The position numbers and the translations under genes were made by a program. Shown here in pieces: positions 1 through 5,577 of a stretch of 8,435 nucleotides of DNA (positions are counted from its first letter, which is position 1; the number at the start of each line of letters is the position of its first letter). The stretch is from assembly GCA_946479185.1 (NCBI GenBank), contig CAMLFF010000130.1:1-8435 (forward strand), given 5' to 3'. This DNA comes from an uncultured Sphingobium sp. (GTDB lineage Bacteria > Pseudomonadota > Alphaproteobacteria > Sphingomonadales > Sphingomonadaceae). The notes under the pieces are model-generated. The model searched no databases, was not told where the DNA came from, and saw only the letters and a program-made list of their open reading frames with translations.

Positions 1-252
1 CCTGAGCGCTTCCTGGAGATCGCCCGCGCGCATGGGGCCAGCTATCTGCTCTATTGCCCCAACTTCCCGGAAGGCACGATCTACCAGCGCCGTAGCCCCA
101 AGGGCTTCTACGCGCGCCTTTCGCGTGGCGAGACCTTCCCGTTCCTTACCCCGGTCGAGCTCAAGTTCGAGGGCGAGCTGCCTTATATGCTCTACCGAAT
201 CACACCGGGCTCAGCGCCGGTCAGCAAAAAAGTCGCGCAGCAGCCGCGCTGA
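1..252 (+). CDS. 3' end of an unidentified protein, probably the tail of a polytopic membrane protein (partial)
   Basis: The frame is open from the first base and gives 83 residues ending in a TGA at 250-252; the 5' part lies outside the window. The visible part starts PERFLEIARAHGASYLLYCP and looks like a compact soluble domain with no membrane helix. I recall similar tails (a 'residue-poor Cys-Pro then Arg-rich, ending in a short beta segment' layout) at the ends of ArnT/GT39-like membrane proteins of sphingomonads, where they form the periplasmic end. That is a weak resemblance, not a motif match, and the function is not established. The last 42 bases (211-252) overlap the 3' end of tadA on the other strand, and codon use (GC-rich third positions) supports real coding. 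There is no room for a separate terminator here. Confidence 0.7.
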   Translation, partial: PERFLEIARAHGASYLLYCPNFPEGTIYQRRSPKGFYARLSRGETFPFLTPVELKFEGELPYMLYRITPGSAPVSKKVAQQPR

Positions 253-696
253 GGTCTCCTCACCGATGCCGGAGAACAGCTCCGGCCGGTGATGGCATTG
301 CGGATGGGCGAACACCCGCGCGCCATGATCCACGCCGCCGCCCTTGGGGTCCGCTGCCCCATAATAGAGCCGCGCGATTCGGGCATGAGCAATCGCCCCC
401 GCGCACATCGGGCAAGGCTCCAGCGTCACCCACAGGTCGCACCCGGTAAGTCGCTCCTGGCCCAATGTGGCGCAGGCCGCGCGAATCGCCACCATCTCGG
501 CATGAGCCGTGGAGTCATTATCGCGCCGGTTGCGATTCTCTCCGGTGGCGATCACTTTCCCGCCCTGCATGACCACAGCGCCGATGGGCACCTCCCCCGC
601 CGAACCCGCCGCCTGCGCGCACGCAAGCGCCATCCGCATGGGTTCCGGCAAAGGAAAGGGCGGGGGAAAAGCCGGAGGGAAAGGTTGCGCTGTCAT
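211..696 (-). CDS. tadA: tRNA-specific adenosine-34 deaminase TadA
   Basis: This 161-residue protein matches TadA, the zinc enzyme that converts adenosine 34 of tRNA-Arg(ACG) to inosine so that one tRNA reads CGU, CGC and CGA. The cytidine/deoxycytidylate deaminase fold is clear. HAE at residues 65-67 supplies the zinc ligand His65 and the proton-shuttling Glu67, and PCPMC (94-98) supplies zinc ligands Cys95 and Cys98. GEVPIGAVV lies at 34-42, and CHHRPEL near residue 134 is typical of alphaproteobacterial TadA. The ATG at 696 is chosen because no other ATG lies between it and residue 20 in this frame, although frame-open sequence runs back to 864. Only a poor ribosome site precedes this ATG; its first bases overlap the stop of a small upstream frame, which suggests coupling. 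The N-terminus is unusually proline-rich (PP at 7-8, PPP at 11-13), ahead of a more usual FPLPEPM start. An internal start at Met20 is possible but would leave only about 14 residues before GEVPIG. Confidence 0.95.
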   Translation of the reverse strand: MTAQPFPPAFPPPFPLPEPMRMALACAQAAGSAGEVPIGAVVMQGGKVIATGENRNRRDNDSTAHAEMVAIRAACATLGQERLTGCDLWVTLEPCPMCAGAIAHARIARLYYGAADPKGGGVDHGARVFAHPQCHHRPELFSGIGEETSARLLRDFFADRR

Positions 697-758
697 GTGG
701 AAAGCTGATGGTGTATCGGGGCGCTTCTGTCGAGCAGGCAGGCTATTTTCATCGTCAT
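693..758 (-). CDS. candidate 21-codon leader peptide coupled to tadA
   Basis: On the minus strand an ATG at 758 opens a 21-residue frame beginning [12 protein letters not shown] and ending in TGA at 695-693. It is preceded, five bases away, by the perfect Shine-Dalgarno AGGAGG (764-769). The stop overlaps the tadA start in an ATGA arrangement, the classic layout for translational coupling. tadA itself has only a weak ribosome site, so ribosomes finishing this frame may reinitiate on tadA. The frame holds two ATA codons and one AGA codon, which are rare in GC-rich genomes, so it could slow translation. No family is recognisable and the peptide may have no function of its own. The alternative is that the strong site is a fossil or a standby site for tadA. 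Confidence 0.45.
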   Translation of the reverse strand: MTMKIACLLDRSAPIHHQLST

Positions 759-763
759 TGAGA

Positions 764-769
764 CCTCCT
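764..769 (-). promoter_or_regulatory. consensus Shine-Dalgarno AGGAGG upstream of tadA
   Basis: The plus strand reads CCTCCT, which is AGGAGG on the minus strand. It is the strongest ribosome site seen in the window. It lies 5 bases from the ATG at 758 and 11 from a second in-frame ATG at 752, but 67 bases from the tadA ATG. No ATG, GTG or TTG in the tadA frame lies within reach, so it must serve the small upstream frame. Confidence 0.6.
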
Positions 770-785
770 GAAAAGGGGAATCGCC

Positions 786-814
786 TTGACGATGCAGGAT
801 GGACCCTGTATCGG
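786..814 (+). promoter_or_regulatory. candidate sigma-70-type promoter for rpmB
   Basis: TTGACG at 786-791 matches five of six bases of the -35 consensus. Seventeen bases later comes TATCGG (809-814), which shares only the TAT of the -10 consensus, as is common in GC-rich alphaproteobacteria. A start near 821 would leave a leader of about 30 bases before the rpmB ATG. It is the only TTGAC I see in this divergent intergenic region. I found no convincing partner promoter for tadA on the other strand. Confidence 0.35.
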
Positions 815-853
815 CGCCGCTTTCCGAACGACCAAGTATCAGGATCGATTAAC

Positions 854-1153
854 ATGTCGCGCATCTGCGAACTGACCGGCCGGGGCCGTCAAGTGGGTCA
901 CAATGTGTCCCACGCGAATAACAAGACCAAGCGCGTTTTTCTGCCTAACCTGCAGAATGTCACGCTGATTTCCGACACGCTGGAGCGTGGCGTGAAGCTG
1001 CGCGTTTCCACGCACGGCCTGCGCTCGGTGGAGCATGTTGGCGGTCTGGATAACTGGCTGCTCAAGACGGCAGACACCAAGCTCTCGCTGCGCGTGCAAC
1101 GCATCAAGCGCGAGATCTCCAAGAAGACGACGGCAGCAGCAGTCGCAGCCTGA
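854..1153 (+). CDS. rpmB: 50S ribosomal protein L28
   Basis: This 99-residue protein is L28, a small basic component of the large ribosomal subunit that binds 23S rRNA. It begins [20 protein letters not shown], followed by [15 protein letters not shown], the hallmark of the family. A hydrophobic [14 protein letters not shown] stretch follows near residues 57-70, and the tail is Lys/Arg-rich before a short alanine end. Length is normal for alphaproteobacteria. Only Cys5 is present, so this is the form without a full four-cysteine zinc site. The ATG at 854 is preceded by AGGA (841-844) at nine bases. The open frame extends upstream to 509 across tadA, but that part is antisense shadow. The gene stands alone, without rpmG, flanked by a candidate promoter and a clear terminator. 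Confidence 0.97.
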   Translation: MSRICELTGRGRQVGHNVSHANNKTKRVFLPNLQNVTLISDTLERGVKLRVSTHGLRSVEHVGGLDNWLLKTADTKLSLRVQRIKREISKKTTAAAVAA

Positions 1154-1200
1154 TCGGCAATGCGCGGCCTTCGGGCGGCGTGCTGATTAAGTTTTGAAAG

Positions 1201-1225
1201 GGCGGCTCCCGCGAGCCGCCTTTTT
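1201..1225 (+). terminator. intrinsic terminator of rpmB
   Basis: A perfect 8-bp stem, GGCGGCTC (1201-1208) with GAGCCGCC (1213-1220), closes a CCGC loop and is followed by TTTTT (1221-1225). It lies 47 bases after the rpmB stop. Read from the other strand the stem is followed by CTTTC only, so it would be a weak terminator for the convergent gene ending at 1269. Confidence 0.9.
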
Positions 1226-1268
1226 CTGTGCCCGGCGCAGATGGGTGGGCGCGCCCAGACCTCAGCGT

Positions 1269-2261
1269 TCAGGGCGCAGGCGCATCGCTCAGCCATGATG
1301 CTGGCAGATCGAAGCGCAGCAACAGGCTGCGCTGGATCGGCAACAGATTATCATCCGAGGCCATCCACAGCACAGGGCGCCCCTCATCCCGCCCCAGAGC
1401 CAGTGCCTCGAAATTGTCGGCCAGCCCCGGCGGCGCCATCGTCGCCACGACCTCGCCTGACAGGACCGCCCCCGCCCGCAGCGCAGGCAACCGCACCAAC
1501 ACCAGCTTGGCCGTAAAGCCCTCCGCAATGGTCAGGCGCCGGTTGAGCACCAGCATCTTGCCCCCACCCAGCCACACCGCATCCGTAGGCCTGTAGCCTG
1601 CAGGCGGACGGTAGCTCAGCCGCACCGGCGCGGCTGTCCCCGCATTGATGGGGTCGCCCTGCCACAGCAGCGCCTCCAGCCCCCCAGCCGCGCTCGCTTT
1701 CAACTCGGAGATCGCGAGGAACCGCCCATCGCCAAAGCGCACCATCGATTCGATGCCACCCGTCACGGGCCAATCGCGCATTTCAGGCGGCGTCACGCAG
1801 CCTTCCATCCGCACGAAGTCAGGCGAATAGCGACAGATGCGCTGGAGCGATTCGAACCCCACCCAGAATTGCCCCGTCTTGGGGTCACGCTGCATGCTCT
1901 CCGAATCCCATTGCCAGCGCGCGCGCGCCTGCTCGGATGCGACGCGGGGCAGCGGCATGATGTAAGCCCGCGTCTCGCCAGTGCCGATGCGCAGGCTGAA
2001 CAGCTCCCCCTTGTCATTCAGCGCGATGAAGGCGCGGTCATCCTTGGCCACCAGTGAGGAAATGCCGCCAAAAGCGCCATGCCCTCCCTCAAGCTGCCAG
2101 GCCCCGCTCAGGCGCAAGCCAGGCTTGCTGTCAGGGGCGTCCAGCGGCAGCGCTCGGCTTTCCAGCAGGAAGGGCTTGAGCGACGCGGGCGGCGCCATGC
2201 TGCCATGACGGCCATTCATCAACGCGATGAACAAAAGGAGGATGACACAGATGCGTTGCAT
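1269..2261 (-). CDS. exported phytase-like esterase family protein
   Basis: The 330-residue protein resembles the phytase-like family (Pfam PF13449, 'esterase-like activity of phytase'), predicted beta-propeller proteins of the envelope. Substrate and reaction are not known for most members. An uncleaved-looking but typical signal sequence covers residues 1-22 (MQRICVILLLFIALMNG). The repeated family blades are visible: GGISSL at 65-70 followed by ALND, WDSES at 118-122 with WVGFE at 133-137, GGIESM at 168-173, and NFEAL at 283-287 with SDDN at 302-305. The acidic residues in these motifs are the likely metal or active-site positions, by family analogy. The ATG at 2261 is kept because it gives the signal peptide; its ribosome site is weak. 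The gene converges on rpmB and diverges from the glycine-zipper gene, so it appears monocistronic. Family assignment is fairly sure; enzymatic role is not. Confidence 0.88.
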   Translation of the reverse strand: MQRICVILLLFIALMNGRHGSMAPPASLKPFLLESRALPLDAPDSKPGLRLSGAWQLEGGHGAFGGISSLVAKDDRAFIALNDKGELFSLRIGTGETRAYIMPLPRVASEQARARWQWDSESMQRDPKTGQFWVGFESLQRICRYSPDFVRMEGCVTPPEMRDWPVTGGIESMVRFGDGRFLAISELKASAAGGLEALLWQGDPINAGTAAPVRLSYRPPAGYRPTDAVWLGGGKMLVLNRRLTIAEGFTAKLVLVRLPALRAGAVLSGEVVATMAPPGLADNFEALALGRDEGRPVLWMASDDNLLPIQRSLLLRFDLPASWLSDAPAP

Positions 2262-2444
2262 TCGCCGCGCTCTTTAGCGGCAGCGAGCGGCCCGCACCAC
2301 TCTTCTCGGGCGGCTTGGGGGCACAGGCTAGATGAACGGTTGATAAAATAGGCGTTCAGCTTGGGATCAATCACAGTCGCCTAAACAATGCTCATAGCGA
2401 ACAGGAAGAGGCTTCCAGCCACCACCGACTCGCTAGACATATTC

Positions 2445-2450
2445 AAGGAG
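2445..2450 (+). promoter_or_regulatory. strong ribosome binding site of the glycine-zipper gene
   Basis: AAGGAG lies eight bases before the ATG at 2459, fixing that start. The rest of the 197-base divergent gap (2262-2458) is comparatively AT-rich towards its right side. TTGGGA and AACAAT, 17 bases apart near 2364-2392, are a possible but unconvincing promoter. Confidence 0.75.
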
Positions 2451-2458
2451 TAAAGACC

Positions 2459-2842
2459 ATGATTGCACGCAAATTTCTCAGCCTCACGGCCGTCGCGACA
2501 ATGGTCGTGACCTCGTTCAGCGTCGCAGCGCCAGCCGCAGCGCGTGACCATTATCGCAATGATCGTGGCGATTATTCCCGCGACTATCGGGATCGCGATT
2601 ATCGCGAGGACCGCCGCGAGCGCCGCTACGAGCAGCGCCGCTATAACAACCGCAACTATGCCTATAACAACCGTTGTCGGGATAATGGCACCGGTGGCAC
2701 GGTAATCGGCGCCATCGCAGGCGGTCTGCTCGGCCATGAAGTTGTGGGTCGTCGCGGAGACAAGACTGCCGGTGTTCTTGTCGGTGGTGCAGTCGGCGCC
2801 CTCGCCGGTCGCGCAATCGATAAGGCAGATAGCCGCTGCTAA
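2459..2842 (+). CDS. exported glycine-zipper (2TM / 17-kDa antigen-like) protein
   Basis: This 127-residue protein has three parts. A signal peptide spans residues 1-29 (MIARKFLSL...AAPAAA, predicted cut before or near Arg29). A very polar Arg/Asp/Tyr-rich segment runs about 29-72, with repeated RDY and DYR units. Residues 77-121 form a glycine zipper (GGTVIGAIAGGLLG, then GVLVGGAVGALAG), a pair of short helices with small residues on one face, as in Pfam PF05433. Such domains pack in or against the outer membrane, and many members are lipoproteins, but no lipobox cysteine is present here. The only cysteines are Cys73 and the C-terminal Cys127, which could form a disulfide. A strong ribosome site and strong terminator suggest an abundant single-gene transcript. 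Function is unknown; an envelope-structural or stress role is an inference. Confidence 0.9.
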   Translation: MIARKFLSLTAVATMVVTSFSVAAPAAARDHYRNDRGDYSRDYRDRDYREDRRERRYEQRRYNNRNYAYNNRCRDNGTGGTVIGAIAGGLLGHEVVGRRGDKTAGVLVGGAVGALAGRAIDKADSRC

Positions 2843-2852
2843 ATAAGCGGCT
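2831..2852 (+). other. hairpin spanning the stop codon of the glycine-zipper gene
   Basis: AGCCGCT (2831-2837) pairs perfectly with AGCGGCT (2846-2852), leaving an eight-base loop that contains the TAA stop (2840-2842). There is no T-run after it. It could protect the 3' end or be chance; the true terminator follows at 2877. Confidence 0.4.
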
Positions 2853-2876
2853 CCCATAATCCAGCGAACCTGAAAA

Positions 2877-2909
2877 GGCCGGCTCTCCCTTGGAGCCGGC
2901 CTCTTTTTT
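2877..2909 (+). terminator. intrinsic terminator of the glycine-zipper gene
   Basis: A perfect 9-bp GC stem, GGCCGGCTC (2877-2885) with GAGCCGGCC (2893-2901), has a seven-base loop and is followed by TC and six T (2904-2909). On the opposite strand the stem is followed by TTTTC, so it may also stop transcripts of the convergent response-regulator operon. Confidence 0.92.
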
Positions 2910-2925
2910 GTTTGGCGTGGAAGAG

Positions 2926-2958
2926 AGGGCCGCCGCGCTTTGCCAGCACGGCGGCCCT
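2926..2958 (-). terminator. GC-rich hairpin, possible end of the regulator operon
   Basis: AGGGCCGCCG (2926-2935) pairs perfectly with CGGCGGCCCT (2949-2958). Inside, GCT (2937-2939) pairs with AGC (2945-2947). It lies 22 bases past the response-regulator stop. Downstream on the minus strand only CTCTTCC follows, not a proper T-run. It could act together with the bidirectional hairpin at 2877-2909, or only protect the 3' end. Confidence 0.4.
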
Positions 2959-2980
2959 ATGATATCCCCAAAATTATGAC

Positions 2981-3784
2981 TTAATGCACAAACCGCGCCA
3001 CTACATCACGGTAGGAGCGGCTCACCTTCACCTGACTGCCGGATTCCAGCACCAGGAAGCACTCGCCATTGGTGTGCGGCTTCACCTGACGCACCTGGCT
3101 GAGGTTCACGATGGTCGAGCGATGGATGCGCTGGAAGTTGCGCGGGTCGAGCCGCTTTTCCAGATCCTTCATCGTCTCGCGCAGGATGAGCGAATTATCC
3201 GCCGTGTAGATGCACATATAATCGCCAGCCGCGTCGATCCGCTCGATGGTATCCACATCGATGCGGAAAATCTGGCCGCGATCCTTGATGTTGATCAGCT
3301 TCTCATAGCGGCTGGAAGCAGGCGCTTCATTGTCCGACGATGGCATTTCGGACATCGCGTCCGGCGCAACCTCGGCCAGCACTTCGCGCAAGCGCTCCAC
3401 CTCATCAACCTGCTTCTTCTCGTGCAGGCGCTGACGCGTGCGGTCGAGCGCATCGGCAAGGCGCTGCTCGTCGACAGGCTTCATCAGATAATCGATTGCC
3501 TTGGCCTCAAAGGCGCGCAGGGCATGGTCGGAATAGGCGGTCACGAAAATGAAAAGCGGAGGCTCAACCTCCATCACGCCCTGAACGACCGAAAAGCCGT
3601 CAAAGCCCGGCATCTGGATGTCCAGAAACACAAGGTCCGGCTTTTGTGTCTTGATCGCACGGATCGCTTCCCGCCCGTTCGTGCAGGTCTCCACGATTTC
3701 CACGTCGGGATGCGCTTCAAGCCGCAGCTTTAGGCCCTGGATGGCGAGGCTTTCATCATCGACGAGAATGGTACGTATGGTCAT
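2981..3784 (-). CDS. LytTR-family response regulator
   Basis: This is a 267-residue two-component response regulator. Residues 1-120 form a receiver domain: acidic pocket Asp9-Asp10-Glu11, phospho-acceptor Asp55 in FLDIQMPG, Thr82 in FVTAY, and Lys102 in LMKPVDE. A charged linker with an acidic/serine-rich part runs about 120-158. The C-terminal LytTR DNA-binding domain spans about 160-267, with IERIDAAGDY, FQRIHRSTIVNL and VKVSRSY as its recognisable blocks. LytTR proteins bind tandem direct-repeat sites through beta-strand loops. The start overlaps the kinase stop by four bases (ATGA at 3781-3784) and has AAGGG seven bases upstream (3792-3796). The pair therefore is made from one mRNA, and the neighbouring kinase is the obvious phosphate donor. 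The architecture resembles AlgR, YehT and YpdB; target genes cannot be read from this window. Confidence 0.96.
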   Translation of the reverse strand: MTIRTILVDDESLAIQGLKLRLEAHPDVEIVETCTNGREAIRAIKTQKPDLVFLDIQMPGFDGFSVVQGVMEVEPPLFIFVTAYSDHALRAFEAKAIDYLMKPVDEQRLADALDRTRQRLHEKKQVDEVERLREVLAEVAPDAMSEMPSSDNEAPASSRYEKLINIKDRGQIFRIDVDTIERIDAAGDYMCIYTADNSLILRETMKDLEKRLDPRNFQRIHRSTIVNLSQVRQVKPHTNGECFLVLESGSQVKVSRSYRDVVARFVH

Positions 3785-4881
3785 GCAACTACCCTTGATG
3801 GTTCGGCGGTAATCAGTGGCATCTCGATGATGACACTATAGCCCCCCTCGGGCGGTGAACGCATGTCCATGCTTTGGCGTTCCCCAAACGCTTGCACTAA
3901 TCGATCACGGATATTGGCGAGACCCACACCCGTACCCTCCGTCATACGCTGGGCATTCCCGTGCAAGCCGGGTCCGGTGTCTGACACGACGATACGAACG
4001 TTTTCGCCGACAGGCTGCGCTGTCACGATGATATCGGCGCCTTCCTCCTGCGGCGTGACGGCATATTTGATGGCATTCTCGACCAGCGGCTGCAGCAGGA
4101 GCGACGGCAACCGCGCGCTCGCAACCGCCGGATGAATATCGAAAATCGGTCGCAACCGATCCTCAAAGCGCATTTTCTCGATTTCCAGATACAGCTTGAG
4201 CGTCTCGATCTCCTGCTCCAGCGTCACCTGCGCGGTCGGCTCATTGATGAGCGTGTAGCGCAGGAAGGCGGAGAGGCGCGAGAGCATCGCATTGGCCCGC
4301 TCAGTCTGCTTGAGCAGCACCAGCGTCGAGATGCTATTGAGCGTATTGAACAGGAAATGCGGGTTGAGCTGATAGCGCAGCATCGCCAGTTGCGCAGAGC
4401 TTGCCTGATCGCCCAGCCGCAGCAATTGGTCCGCCTGCTCTTCCACCGTGATGTAGAAATTGATGGCGTAATAGAGCGCCGACCAAGCCCCCAGCAGCGT
4501 GAAGTTGAGATAGAAAGCGCCCAGAAACAGCTTGAGGCTCGCCCCATCCCCCACCGGATTGAGCGTCGTGAACACCCAGGCATCGATAAAGGCCGATGTC
4601 CCACCCGCCACAATCGCGATGACGATCGACACCGTCCACGTCACGATCGGCTTTTGCCGCAGCAAGAAGCGATAGCCCACCGCCATCAGCAAGGTGAGCG
4701 AATAGCCCGTCACCGACGAGATGAGCACCGGCACCAGAAAGGAGAAGGATTGCCCATTGGCGATGGCAGAGACAGCGCGCAGCAGGAAGGCGCCGGTCCA
4801 CCCGACAGCCTGCAATGTCCAGAACGCCTTATTCTTGTCCTCGAAAAAGGGCTGTGGCCGGATCGGGAGGACGGATGACAT
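3781..4881 (-). CDS. LytS/YehU-type membrane sensor histidine kinase
   Basis: The protein (366 residues from the ATG at 4881) is a histidine kinase of the His_kinase (PF06580) type that pairs with LytTR regulators. Four hydrophobic helices lie near residues 25-41, 47-69, 80-103 and 117-143, with no large extracytoplasmic domain, so any signal is probably sensed within the membrane. A short coiled segment (about 145-165) leads to QLNPHFLFN (171-179) with phospho-acceptor His175. The ATP-binding part follows: LLQPLVENAIKYA with Asn269 (N box), DTGPGL (301-306) and GTGVGL (316-321). It lacks the 5TM-LYT and GAF domains of classical LytS. An in-frame TTG at 4893 overlaps the HxlR stop as TTGA and has AGG seven bases before it, giving a 370-residue form. 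ATG is preferred for start strength, but both have three-base ribosome-site matches. Confidence 0.95.
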   Translation of the reverse strand: MSSVLPIRPQPFFEDKNKAFWTLQAVGWTGAFLLRAVSAIANGQSFSFLVPVLISSVTGYSLTLLMAVGYRFLLRQKPIVTWTVSIVIAIVAGGTSAFIDAWVFTTLNPVGDGASLKLFLGAFYLNFTLLGAWSALYYAINFYITVEEQADQLLRLGDQASSAQLAMLRYQLNPHFLFNTLNSISTLVLLKQTERANAMLSRLSAFLRYTLINEPTAQVTLEQEIETLKLYLEIEKMRFEDRLRPIFDIHPAVASARLPSLLLQPLVENAIKYAVTPQEEGADIIVTAQPVGENVRIVVSDTGPGLHGNAQRMTEGTGVGLANIRDRLVQAFGERQSMDMRSPPEGGYSVIIEMPLITAEPSRVVA

Positions 4882-4889
4882 TGGAATGC

Positions 4890-5417
4890 TCAATTTTGCG
4901 CCTGTTTTTTTAGCAATGCTTCATCGTCACCGGTCATGGCCTGATCCTCATCAACGCATGATCCCGGCTCGCTATCCCGCTCGATCCAGCAAAGCTCGCG
5001 ATGGCACAAGGTGCGCCCGTCCCAGGCCTGAATCACAATGTCGCGCACGGGCTTCTTGTCCCGCTCATCGGCCAGAACCTGCCCCGCGCAGGGGGCGCCG
5101 CTCCAGCGCTCGCCCCATTGGCGCAGCGCGATCATCACCGGCACAAGGCCCTTGCCCTTCTCGGTCAGGCGATAGGCCACGCGGCGCTTGTCGCTCGCCA
5201 CCGGCTCGCGCGAGAGGATGCCATTGGCGACCAGTCTGCCAAGCCGATTGGAGAGAATGTTGCGCGCAATGCCGAGCGTCGACTGGAAATCCTCGAAATA
5301 GACGATGCCGCTGAACGAGGCGCGCAGGATGAGGAACGACCAGCGCTCTCCCATCGCTTCCAGCGCGGCGGGCAATGCACAGCCCTCAAATGCGTCCAGA
5401 CCATTGCGATCACCCAT
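4890..5417 (-). CDS. HxlR-family winged-helix transcriptional regulator
   Basis: The 175-residue protein matches the HxlR (PF01638) family of small MarR-like DNA-binding proteins, which often sense redox state or reactive aldehydes through a cysteine. The domain spans about residues 10-108: CALPAALEAMGERWSFLILR, then FEDFQSTLGIARNILSNRL (helix-turn-helix), and the wing REPVASDKRRVAYRLTEKGK. Cys13 is at the family's usual sensing position. The C-terminal extension of about 65 residues carries Cys110, Cys138, Cys143 and Cys154 and ends in an acidic tail. The cysteine cluster is suggestive of metal or redox sensing, but no recognised motif is present. The ATG at 5417 is forced by an in-frame TAG just upstream; its ribosome site is poor. 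It is the first gene of an operon with the kinase and response regulator, which is an unusual partner for HxlR. The palindrome at 5449-5458 is a plausible autoregulatory site. Confidence 0.93.
   Translation of the reverse strand: MGDRNGLDAFEGCALPAALEAMGERWSFLILRASFSGIVYFEDFQSTLGIARNILSNRLGRLVANGILSREPVASDKRRVAYRLTEKGKGLVPVMIALRQWGERWSGAPCAGQVLADERDKKPVRDIVIQAWDGRTLCHRELCWIERDSEPGSCVDEDQAMTGDDEALLKKQAQN
4905..4911 (-). other. slippery A7 heptamer near the end of the HxlR gene
   Basis: On the minus strand the HxlR frame reads CTA AAA AAA CAG, giving the A_AAA_AAA slippery form in the correct register, five codons before the TGA at 4892-4890. A -1 shift here continues without a stop into the kinase frame. 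I see no clear stimulatory hairpin or upstream Shine-Dalgarno-like element, so use as a recoding site is only a possibility. Confidence 0.35.
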
Positions 5418-5430
5418 GAAAGCGACGCTA

Positions 5431-5463
5431 GCCTATTCTACCCCTCCCGCCAATTGGCCTATT
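5431..5463 (-). promoter_or_regulatory. candidate operator/promoter of the HxlR operon
   Basis: The perfect 10-bp palindrome GCCAATTGGC (5449-5458) sits between two direct copies of GCCTATT (5431-5437 and 5457-5463). On the minus strand TAGAAT (5435-5440) is a five-of-six -10 match just 18 bases from the start codon, which would give a very short leader. No good -35 is seen. Position and symmetry fit a site for autoregulation by HxlR and could also touch rsh, which is transcribed divergently. Confidence 0.3.
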
Positions 5464-5536
5464 TTGCCCGCTGGATGCCCCTCGCGGCGACATTCCGTCC
5501 ATCACATCGGGCAAACCAGCGGAATGCGCGAGTTTT
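5463..5536 (+). promoter_or_regulatory. candidate alternative hairpins in the rsh upstream region
   Basis: CTCGCG (5481-5486) and CATTCC (5491-5496) pair with GGAATGCGCGAG (5521-5532). This makes a 12-bp stem with one four-base bulge and a 24-base loop, followed by TTTT (5533-5536), which is terminator-like. Upstream CCGCTGG (5468-5474) can instead pair with CCAGCGG (5516-5522), taking two bases from that stem, and TTTGCCC (5463-5469) can pair with GGGCAAA (5509-5515). Whether this is transcribed as rsh leader is unknown, because no promoter is evident. Confidence 0.3.
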
Positions 5537-5577
5537 CTGTTGCGCAAAACCGCCCGCCCCCACAATCTCGAGCAACG

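Noticed and set aside
697..864. Longer TadA with a 56-residue N-terminal extension from 864
   Set aside because: The extension overlaps the rpmB start and its promoter region, has no family resemblance, and TadA proteins normally begin close to the position of the ATG at 696.
1246..1257. Perfect 12-bp palindrome TGGGCGCGCCCA between rpmB and the phytase-like gene
   Set aside because: It is pure GC, lacks a loop or T-run, and no regulator is suggested by its position downstream of two converging genes.
2333..2356. Possible general-stress (EcfG-type) promoter: TGAAC, 15 bases, CGTT, upstream of the glycine-zipper gene
   Set aside because: The first element has one mismatch and the spacer is shorter than the usual 16-17 bases.
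2984..4878. Two long plus-strand frames (2984-3733 and 4132-4878) opposite the response regulator and kinase
   Set aside because: Both are shadows of well-supported minus-strand genes, rich in His/Arg/Gln as typical for antisense translation.
5305..5577. N-terminally extended Rsh from 5305
   Set aside because: The extension runs antisense through the HxlR gene; Rsh proteins normally start at the MLRQYELV position.
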